Source of the DNA: Deltaproteobacteria bacterium
GTDB taxonomy: Bacteria; Desulfobacterota_C; Deferrisomatia; Deferrisomatales; JACRMM01
Direction of reading: 5' to 3'
Assembly: GCA_016218905.1 (NCBI GenBank)
Contig: JACRCS010000967.1
Span: forward strand, 1-14,599
DNA: 14,599 nt
Under the pieces are notes generated by a model. That model searched no databases and was not told where the DNA came from. It saw only the letters and a list, made by a program, of their open reading frames with translations. Positions within the stretch are counted from its first letter, which is position 1. Every line of letters starts with the position of its first letter. A program made the translations under genes and the position numbers. This document shows, one piece after another, positions 1-5,716 of this stretch.

Positions 1-34
1 CGGCGCTCGGGTGAAGTGCGAGAAAGGAACGTGG

Positions 35-745
35 ATGAACGAGGCAGCGGCGGGAACGGGTGGAAGCGGAAAGCTCAGGCTCCTCCTGATCGCCGCGGCG
101 GTGGCGGCGGTGCTAGTCGGGGCACGGTACTTCCAGGTCCAGGAGCTCCTCCGGGACGCCTTGGCCTGGATCGACGCGCTGGGGGCCTGGGGGCCTACGG
201 CCTTCATCGCCCTCTATGTCGCCGCCAGCGTCCTCTTCCTTCCCGGCTCGATCCTCACGTTGGGAGCCGGTGCGATCTTCGGGGTCGTCCAGGGCGCCGC
301 GGTCGTGTCGGTGGCTGCCACCCTGGGGGCCGCGGCGGCCTTCCTGGTCGGCCGCTACCTGGCCCGGGGCTGGGTGGCCCGAAAGATCGAGGGGAACGCG
401 AAGTTCAAGGCGATCGACGACGCGGTCGCCCGGGAGGGCTGGAAGATCGTGGGGCTCACGCGCCTGTCGCCGGTGTTCCCGTTCAACCTGCTCAACTACG
501 CCTACGGGCTCACCCGCGTGTCGCTCCGGGCCTACTTCCTCGCCTCCTGGATCGGCATGCTTCCGGGCACCGTGATGTACGTGTACCTGGGCTCCCTGGC
601 GGGGAGCCTGGCTACCCTGGGACAGCAGGGGCACGAGCGCACACCCGCCCAGTGGGCTCTCTACGTCGTCGGGCTGGCGGCCACGGTGGCGGTCACCTTG
701 TACGTGACCCGCATCGCGCGGGCTGCCCTGGCGAAGAAGGTATAG
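35..745 (+). CDS. TVP38/TMEM64 (VTT domain) family integral membrane protein
   Basis: A 236-residue polytopic membrane protein of the TVP38/TMEM64 (SNARE-associated/DedA-like) superfamily, whose members sit in the inner membrane and have been linked to lipid scrambling or transport; the substrate here is unknown. Hydrophobic segments lie near residues 14-30, 54-83, 87-107, 165-192 and 207-228. The family signature is visible: LPGSILTLGAGAIFG (70-84) in the first re-entrant region and RLSPVFPFNLLNYAYGLT (143-160) in the second. The ATG at 35 is preferred over a GTG at 11 because AAAGGAA (24-30) gives it a Shine-Dalgarno sequence and it removes a non-hydrophobic extension. The stop is 8 nt before the sigma factor start, so the two are probably co-transcribed. 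Family assignment is firm; the function is inferred only at family level. Confidence 0.9.
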   Translation: MNEAAAGTGGSGKLRLLLIAAAVAAVLVGARYFQVQELLRDALAWIDALGAWGPTAFIALYVAASVLFLPGSILTLGAGAIFGVVQGAAVVSVAATLGAAAAFLVGRYLARGWVARKIEGNAKFKAIDDAVAREGWKIVGLTRLSPVFPFNLLNYAYGLTRVSLRAYFLASWIGMLPGTVMYVYLGSLAGSLATLGQQGHERTPAQWALYVVGLAATVAVTLYVTRIARAALAKKV

Positions 746-753
746 GGAAGGAG

Positions 754-1419
754 ATGTCGCGGCGACGATCCCTGCCGGCGAAACGGGCGGCGGGGGAGAT
801 GGAACAACCGCCGGAGGACGGCGCGACCCGCGGCGAGGCCGAGTCCGCTCCCGGCACGCTTCCGCACCCGGAGGAGTGGGTCGACGCCTTCGGCGACAGA
901 CTCTTCGCATACGCGCTTTTGCGCGTGGGGGACCGGGAGACGGCAAAGGATTTGGTGCAGGAGACCTTCGCGTCGGCCCTGCGAGCCCGGAGCGGTTTCG
1001 CGGGCCGGTCCTCCGCGAAGACCTGGCTCACCGGCATCCTCAAGAACAAGATCTCCGACCACTTCCGGCGGCTCGCCAGGGAAGCTCCCCTGAGGCCGGC
1101 CGAAGGAGGCGATGATTTCTTCAATGCAGAGGGCCGGTGGAGGGACCCGCCAAGCTCGTGGCGTTCGGACCCCGACGAGGCACTGGATCGGTCCGAGCTC
1201 TGGGCCATCCTGCAGCGCTGTATGGCCGAGTTGCCGCCCCGCCATCGAAGCGCGTTCTCCCTTCGGGAGCTGGAGGGAGTTTCAACCGAGAACCTGTGCC
1301 AGGTGCTCGGGGTCACCGCCACGAACCTCTGGGTCTTGCTCCACAGGGCGCGGCTCGCCTTGCGCAGGTGCCTGGAGCGGGGCGGGTTCGGGATCCCCGG
1401 CAAGGAGACGGCACGATGA
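754..1419 (+). CDS. ECF-type sigma-70 family RNA polymerase sigma factor (TIGR02943-like)
   Basis: A 221-residue group-4 sigma factor that would direct RNA polymerase to stress or envelope promoters. After a charged N-terminal leader of about 38 residues, region 2 is recognisable (DRLFAYALLRVGDRETAKDL, then KTWLTGILKNKISDHFRR) and region 4 follows (LPPRHRSAFSLRELEG, then TATNLWVLLHRARLALRR). A linker rich in Asp, Trp and Pro lies between them, as in the TIGR02943 subfamily by recollection. The ATG at 754 follows GGGAAGGAG (745-753) directly; the frame stays open upstream to the window start, but that part is antisense-like low-quality sequence over the TVP38 gene. The last codons overlap the next gene (ATGA at 1416-1419), the standard arrangement with a cognate anti-sigma factor. 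Target promoters cannot be deduced from this window. Confidence 0.9.
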   Translation: MSRRRSLPAKRAAGEMEQPPEDGATRGEAESAPGTLPHPEEWVDAFGDRLFAYALLRVGDRETAKDLVQETFASALRARSGFAGRSSAKTWLTGILKNKISDHFRRLAREAPLRPAEGGDDFFNAEGRWRDPPSSWRSDPDEALDRSELWAILQRCMAELPPRHRSAFSLRELEGVSTENLCQVLGVTATNLWVLLHRARLALRRCLERGGFGIPGKETAR

Positions 1420-1670
1420 TCCGTTGCAGAGAGGCCTCCCAACTCGCCTCCAAAGCACTCGACGTGAGACTGGCGCTCAAGGAGCGGCTCGCCCTCCGAA
1501 TGCATCTCTTCCTGTGCGACGCGTGCTCCCGCTATCGGCGGCAGATCCGGCTCCTGCACCAATGGATCCGCAGCGAGCTCAAAGAGCCCCCGGCCTTCGG
1601 GCTCACCCCCGATGAACGGGAAGCCCTGAGGCGGAGCATTGGAGCCGGAGCACGGGGGCTCGACGGGTGA
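1416..1670 (+). CDS. Small zf-HC2 (ZAS-type) putative anti-sigma factor
   Basis: An 84-residue protein with the zinc-binding anti-sigma pattern: Cys4, His30, Cys34 and Cys37 (H-x3-C-x2-C in MHLFLCDACSRY). No transmembrane segment is present, so it should act in the cytosol, probably by binding and holding the sigma factor encoded immediately upstream. Zinc-cysteine anti-sigma factors often sense thiol oxidation; that is a family property and is not shown here. The start overlaps the sigma stop by 4 nt, implying translational coupling and near-equal synthesis. A longer frame starting at 1137 exists but lies inside the sigma gene and is rejected. The C-terminal half (LTPDEREALRRSIGAGARG) is a charged helix of the kind that could contact sigma. 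Confidence in the zinc motif is high, in partner identity good. Confidence 0.85.
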   Translation: MIRCREASQLASKALDVRLALKERLALRMHLFLCDACSRYRRQIRLLHQWIRSELKEPPAFGLTPDEREALRRSIGAGARGLDG

Positions 1671-1798
1671 GCAGTCCAGCGCAGGACCGGCCTCGGAGGA
1701 ACCGGCCTGCCACCGCCGGATATGTCTCGACAGGGCCAAAATCCGTGAGGGTATTCTGGTCTGGAAGACATCCGCGAAGAAGAACCGAGGGCAACGTC

Positions 1799-2053
1799 AT
1801 GGCACACGCGCACGGGATGGGGATGATGGATTGGGGTTGGCCGATGCACTCCTTCGGCTGGCTCTTCATGCTGCTCTTCTGGGCCTTGGTGGTCTTCGGG
1901 CTTATCGCGGCGGTCCGCTGGCTATCTTCTCGCAGTGGCGGAGGGGGCGAAGGGGAGATGCGGGAGTCGGCCCTCGATATCCTCAAGAAACGCTACGCCC
2001 GCGGTGAGATTTCGAAGGAAGAGTTCGAACGGATGAAGCGGGATCTGGAGTAG
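1799..2053 (+). CDS. Small membrane protein with C-terminal SHOCT motif
   Basis: An 84-residue protein with three visible parts. The N-terminus is rich in His and Met (MAHAHGMGMMDWGWPMH), which might bind soft metal ions. One transmembrane helix spans about residues 18-43 (FGWLFMLLFWALVVFGLIAA). A cytoplasmic Gly-rich linker leads to a SHOCT motif at 57-84 (ALDILKKRYARGEISKEEFE). SHOCT is a short oligomerisation module usually found at protein ends. GAGGG at 1787-1791 lies 7 nt before the chosen ATG; the same frame runs open from 1667, but that part has no coding character. The 128-nt gap after the anti-sigma gene could hold a promoter. Proteins of this layout are common near copper, mercury and other envelope-stress loci, but a specific function cannot be stated. 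Confidence 0.85.
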   Translation: MAHAHGMGMMDWGWPMHSFGWLFMLLFWALVVFGLIAAVRWLSSRSGGGGEGEMRESALDILKKRYARGEISKEEFERMKRDLE

Positions 2054-2144
2054 GCGGCCCTATTCTCTGTGTGAACACGCCCGCCGCGACGTCGGAGATC
2101 TTCCTTCCGGCGGGAGCGGTCCAGGCGGGCGGAGAGGAGCAGGC

Positions 2145-3614
2145 ATGGCGAGCTTCGACTACGACATCGGCATCCTGGGCGGGGGTGCCGCCGGGCTTAC
2201 CGCGGCCTCCGGCGCGGCCCAGTTCGGGGCGAAGGCGATCCTGATCGAGAAGGCGACGGCGCTCGGGGGCGACTGCCTCCACTACGGGTGCGTCCCCTCC
2301 AAGACCCTGATCCGCACGGCATCCGTCTGGGCCCAGACCCGGCGAGCCGCGGAGTTCGGTCTCCCGGAGCTCGCGCTCCCCCAGGTGGAACTCGGCGCCG
2401 TGATGGACCGGGTCCGGTCCGTCATCGAGAAGATCCAGGAGCACGACTCCCCGGAGCGCTTCTGCCGGCTGGGCGCCGAAGTCCGTTTCGGCACGCCTCG
2501 GTTCGTGGACGATCACGCGATCGAGGTGGACGGCGCACGGCTGACCGCCCGAAGCTGGATCGTGGCCACCGGGTCCTCCCCCGCCGTCCCTCCGGTGGAG
2601 GGCCTCGCCGGCATCCCCTACTGGACCAACCAGACGGTCTTCTCGCAGCGCGAGCTTCCTTCTCGCCTCCTGGTCCTCGGGGGCGGGCCCATCGGTTTGG
2701 AGCTGGCGCAGGCCTTCCAGCGCCTCGGCTCGAAGGTGATCGTCGTCGAGTTCGTGGACCAGATCCTCGGCCCCGAGGACGCCGATCTCGCCGAGATCCT
2801 CCGGGGACGCCTGGAAGCCGAAGGCATGGTGATCCTTACCGGCACCAAGGGCCTCAAGGCCGAGACGGCCGGCGCGGGCGTCCGCCTCACGGTTGCTCCC
2901 GCCTCCGGCGAAGGCGAGACCCGAGTGCTCGAGGCCGACGCACTGCTGGTAGCCACCGGGCGGCGTCCCAACGTGGAGGGGCTGGGGCTCGACGCCGCAG
3001 GCGTCACCTACTCCCCGAAGGGCATCCCGGCAGACGCCCGGCTGCGCACCAACCAGGGTCACGTCTACGCGTGCGGCGACGTGAACGGCGTCTTGCCTTT
3101 CACCCACATCGCAGGCTACGAGGCCGGCATCGCCGTCTCGAACGCCGTCCTTCGCCTCCCCCGGAAGGCCGACTACTCCAAGGCCCCCTGGTGCACCTAC
3201 ACCGACCCGGAGGTGGCGAGCGTCGGCTTGAACGAGAAGCGCGCGAGGAAGGAAGGAGTGGAGTACCGGGTTTTGGAGTCGCGCTTCGCGGAGAACGACC
3301 GGGCGCTCGCCGAGGCCGAGCCCTTGGGGAAGATCAAGGTGCTGGTGAGCCCCAAGGGGAAGCTCCTCGGCTGCCAGCTAATCGGTGTCCACGCGGGCGA
3401 GCTCATCCACGAGTGGATCGCCGCCCTGAACGGCGGCGTGAAGCTCTCCACTCTGGCCGGAGCGGTTCACGTGTACCCCACCCTCTCCGAGATCTCGAAG
3501 CGGGCCGCCGGGGATTACTTCGCGGAAAAGCTCTTCAGCGACCGCACGAAAGCGGTGCTGAAGCTCCTCTTCCACCTCAAAGGACGGGCGTGCACGCCGC
3601 CCGCGGACGGTTGA
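2145..3614 (+). CDS. FAD-dependent pyridine nucleotide-disulfide oxidoreductase (mercuric reductase-like, not MerA)
   Basis: A 489-residue flavoprotein disulfide reductase. The FAD-binding GxGxxG is GGGAAG (12-17), the redox-active disulfide is Cys44/Cys49 in GGDCLHYGCVPSK, and the NAD(P) fold is GGGPIGLELA near 180-190, ending in an acidic VVE that suggests NADH preference. The second FAD motif is YACGDVNG. In the dimerisation domain, HVYPTLSE (442-449) has Tyr444 where dihydrolipoamide dehydrogenase has its catalytic His, as in mercuric reductases. However there is no N-terminal metal-binding domain and no C-terminal vicinal Cys pair (a single Cys in GRACTPPADG), so mercuric reduction is doubtful. 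The substrate is unknown. GGAGAGGAG (2131-2139) precedes the ATG. Such proteins occur fused to TVP38 domains, matching the gene at 35-745. Confidence 0.92.
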   Translation: MASFDYDIGILGGGAAGLTAASGAAQFGAKAILIEKATALGGDCLHYGCVPSKTLIRTASVWAQTRRAAEFGLPELALPQVELGAVMDRVRSVIEKIQEHDSPERFCRLGAEVRFGTPRFVDDHAIEVDGARLTARSWIVATGSSPAVPPVEGLAGIPYWTNQTVFSQRELPSRLLVLGGGPIGLELAQAFQRLGSKVIVVEFVDQILGPEDADLAEILRGRLEAEGMVILTGTKGLKAETAGAGVRLTVAPASGEGETRVLEADALLVATGRRPNVEGLGLDAAGVTYSPKGIPADARLRTNQGHVYACGDVNGVLPFTHIAGYEAGIAVSNAVLRLPRKADYSKAPWCTYTDPEVASVGLNEKRARKEGVEYRVLESRFAENDRALAEAEPLGKIKVLVSPKGKLLGCQLIGVHAGELIHEWIAALNGGVKLSTLAGAVHVYPTLSEISKRAAGDYFAEKLFSDRTKAVLKLLFHLKGRACTPPADG

Positions 3615-4846
3615 AGGTTCGGTCGCCGGGCGCGGTCCCCTTGCACGGCCTGCATCCGCTCCAGGCCGCGCAGGAGCTCGGCCCCCTGGAGGCGGGCGAA
3701 GCCCAGGTAGTCGCCCTTCTTCCCGACGGTGTGCTCGAGCCGGGCGATGTCGCCCGGATCTCCCTCCCGCCAGTATCCGATCGAGAGCTGGAGGCCCAGG
3801 GGCTTGAGCTCCGGCCGGGTGTTGTAATCGGCTCCCGGCGGACCGTCTCGGCCCGGCAGACAGCGGCGCTCTCCCAGGAAGCCCTGGAAGACGTAGAACG
3901 CGTCGTCGGGTGGCAGGAAGGCCAGGGAATACCCGGCCTCGCGGGCACCGTCCGTGACGTCGTCGGCCGAGTATCGAGGCCGTGAGCCCCCGGCGAGCCA
4001 GTAGCGCATCCCCTCCTTGTCCGGCATGGCCACCGCCCTATGCCGGGTCCGCCCCGGCGCATGGGGATAGAGCTCGTTGGATCGGATGGCGACGTCGATT
4101 TCGGGCCGTCCATCGGGCGGCAGATGGATGCCCTCGCCGGCGAGATAGGTGCGCACGCCGTTGTGCTGCTGCATCATGACGGCCACCGGGCGGCCGGGCT
4201 CCGATCCCCATCCCTCGAGTACGACCGTGACGGCCGTGTAGTGGTCGAGCTGATGCCAATCCTCGGGGTCTCCCAGGAGGCGGGCAGCGGCCTCCTGCGA
4301 CGGGGGGATCCCCGCAGGAAGCCCCGAAGCCTCGAAGACGAAGTGATAGCGGAGGAAGGTAAAGGGGCGGGAGACGCTTCGCCCCTCGATCTCGAACGAG
4401 ACCTCTTCCCGGGTGACGCGGCCAAGGACCACCGGGGAGCTTGTGCCCCGCTTCTCCTCGTGGACGAAGACGGCTCCCGGGTCCGCCTTGTGCGCGTTCA
4501 AGAGCTCGCGGGTCACGTTGCGGCTGACGAGCCGCCCCGCACCATCCGTGAGGAAGCCATTTGCGATGTAGTCTTTGTAGAAGTCGATGGGACCGGGATG
4601 CCCGGCGGGGAGCCAGAGCCGCGGGCGAAAGCGCTCCAGGAGAGCCCGGTCGGCTCCGTTGGGGAGCTCTTGCGCCGGCGGATGGGCGAGGAAGTATTCC
4701 GCGAACCCCGGGTACTGCGAGAAGTTGGCCCCTCCCCCGCAGCAACCGGCGCACGCTGCCGAAGCGACGAGGATCAGCCGCCGCAGGATTCGAGGACAGG
4801 CGGGGACCCCGCTCGCGGCTCGGTCTCTGCCTCGGGACTCCTTCAT
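3515..4846 (-). CDS. Unrecognised secreted protein, possible lipoprotein
   Basis: A 443-residue protein I cannot assign to a characterised family. A basic N-terminus of about 24 residues is followed by a hydrophobic stretch and a Cys cluster (LILVASAACAGCCGGGA, 24-40), consistent with export and perhaps lipid attachment at Cys32 or Cys35, although the lipobox is imperfect. The mature part is hydrophilic and aromatic-rich, with motifs such as ERFRPRLWLPAGHPGPIDFY and DHYTAVTVVLEGWG; it looks like a globular enzyme or binding protein. The ATG at 4846 has only a weak upstream GGGTG. The last 34 codons are antisense to the oxidoreductase gene (3515-3614); that tail may be an extension after loss of an earlier stop. 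A short stretch of this gene is duplicated at 8885-8940. Coding reality is supported by protein-like composition and a signal peptide. Confidence 0.75.
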   Translation of the reverse strand: MKESRGRDRAASGVPACPRILRRLILVASAACAGCCGGGANFSQYPGFAEYFLAHPPAQELPNGADRALLERFRPRLWLPAGHPGPIDFYKDYIANGFLTDGAGRLVSRNVTRELLNAHKADPGAVFVHEEKRGTSSPVVLGRVTREEVSFEIEGRSVSRPFTFLRYHFVFEASGLPAGIPPSQEAAARLLGDPEDWHQLDHYTAVTVVLEGWGSEPGRPVAVMMQQHNGVRTYLAGEGIHLPPDGRPEIDVAIRSNELYPHAPGRTRHRAVAMPDKEGMRYWLAGGSRPRYSADDVTDGAREAGYSLAFLPPDDAFYVFQGFLGERRCLPGRDGPPGADYNTRPELKPLGLQLSIGYWREGDPGDIARLEHTVGKKGDYLGFARLQGAELLRGLERMQAVQGDRARRPNLQPSAGGVHARPLRWKRSFSTAFVRSLKSFSAK

Positions 4847-4904
4847 GACACCCGCGTGCGGCCTCTGAGGTGGAACCCCTCACGGCGCCGATAGTGCCGC
4901 TTGG

Positions 4905-4932
4905 AGCCTAAAGGCTCTGAGCCGGCTGTCAA
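4905..4932 (-). promoter_or_regulatory. Candidate sigma-70-like promoter for the secreted-protein gene, with overlapping hairpin
   Basis: On the minus strand TTGACA (4932-4927) is a perfect -35 consensus and lies 16 nt before TAGGCT (4910-4905), a weak -10 box with 3 of 6 matches. A 5-bp inverted repeat, GAGCC-TTTA-GGCTC (4904-4917), overlaps the -10 element and could be an operator or a chance hairpin. The rest of the 173-nt gap between the secreted-protein and DUF3047 genes holds nothing else I recognise. Confidence 0.35.
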
Positions 4933-5019
4933 AATCGGGAGCGGATCGTCCGCGGATACCCCGAAACGATGCGTCACTAGCCAGAACACCGCTTACACCG
5001 AAGGGCGCCGTCTCGTTGC

Positions 5020-5712
5020 TCACTCGGAGGGGTCTCCCCGGTCATCACGTTCGAGGCGACTGTCATCGTAGTAGGCGACTGCGGATCCTCCCGTGTTGTC
5101 CGTGTCGGTCATGAGAGCAAGTGCGCCGGCGCGCGGCGGATCCTCCCCAAAAATCCTCCGGTAGTCTTGGAGGACGTTTCGGCGCTCCGTCACCCAGGTG
5201 CCGACGCGCGCCGGTCCGCTCTCCGCAGCGAGCATCACCGCGCCGGCGAAGAAGGGGTTGGGCGCGTGCGCATCTCTGGGCAAACGGTTCGCCCAGATGT
5301 AATTGACGCTGCGCGTCTTCGAAGGCACCCAACCGGGAAAGACCACGTAGACGCGGGCAGCATAGTCGTCACCGGATTTCCGGGTCTCGTCACCCCCTGA
5401 AATGGTGTTCTCCACTTTCCACCTCCACGTGAGAATCGGGTACTCGTCAAGGGCGTACTCGATCTTGAAGATCAGAGCCGATGCCGCCGCGTTGCTCTCG
5501 GCCCTCAGCACGTGTCCCGACCCTTCCCGAACCACCGTGTAGACCGTCGCGTCCTTAAATCGCTTCACCCCCCAGCCCTTTCGAAGGCCGTGCTCGAAGT
5601 CATCTATCCGGAGCGATCGCTCGGCAGCCAGGGACGCCCCGCAGACCAGCGACGCAGCAACGGCCATCACGAACGCAGGGGAGAAACGGAACAGGCATGC
5701 CGGCTTCCCCAT
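5020..5712 (-). CDS. Secreted DUF3047 domain protein
   Basis: A 230-residue protein with a clear signal peptide (hydrophobic core about residues 8-27, cleavage likely after ASLAA near 30). The mature part fits DUF3047: the N-terminal IDDFEHGLRKGWGVKRF, the central LTWRWKVENTI and GDDYAARVYVVFPGW, the SVNYIWAN motif, and the C-terminal ALMTDTDNTGGSAVAYYDD. It should be periplasmic or surface exposed. The domain has no established biochemical role; its fold is probably a beta-rich, carbohydrate-binding-like sandwich, which is inference. The gene begins 4 nt after the GH15 stop, with its Shine-Dalgarno (GAGGTGAGGA) at the end of GH15, so the two form an operon. A role in handling an oligosaccharide would fit, but is unproven. 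Confidence 0.88.
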   Translation of the reverse strand: MGKPACLFRFSPAFVMAVAASLVCGASLAAERSLRIDDFEHGLRKGWGVKRFKDATVYTVVREGSGHVLRAESNAAASALIFKIEYALDEYPILTWRWKVENTISGGDETRKSGDDYAARVYVVFPGWVPSKTRSVNYIWANRLPRDAHAPNPFFAGAVMLAAESGPARVGTWVTERRNVLQDYRRIFGEDPPRAGALALMTDTDNTGGSAVAYYDDSRLERDDRGDPSE

Positions 5713-5716
5713 GTCC

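Noticed and set aside
16..753. Long 5' extension of the sigma factor frame
   Set aside because: Arg/Gly/Pro-rich translation overlapping the TVP38 gene; the ATG at 754 has the ribosome binding site and begins the domain.
1684..1710. Direct repeat ACCGGCCT twice in the gap before the SHOCT gene
   Set aside because: Only 8 bp and GC-rich; expected by chance in this sequence.
1983..3107. 374-codon minus-strand frame antisense to the oxidoreductase
   Set aside because: No domain motifs; it mirrors the codon structure of the real gene.
2145..3614. Naming the oxidoreductase merA
   Set aside because: No C-terminal Cys-Cys pair and no metal-binding domain.
2288..3985. 565-codon plus-strand open frame within and beyond the oxidoreductase gene
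   Set aside because: Composition dominated by Arg, Gly and Pro, typical of a high-GC shadow; the overlapping frame has full family motifs.
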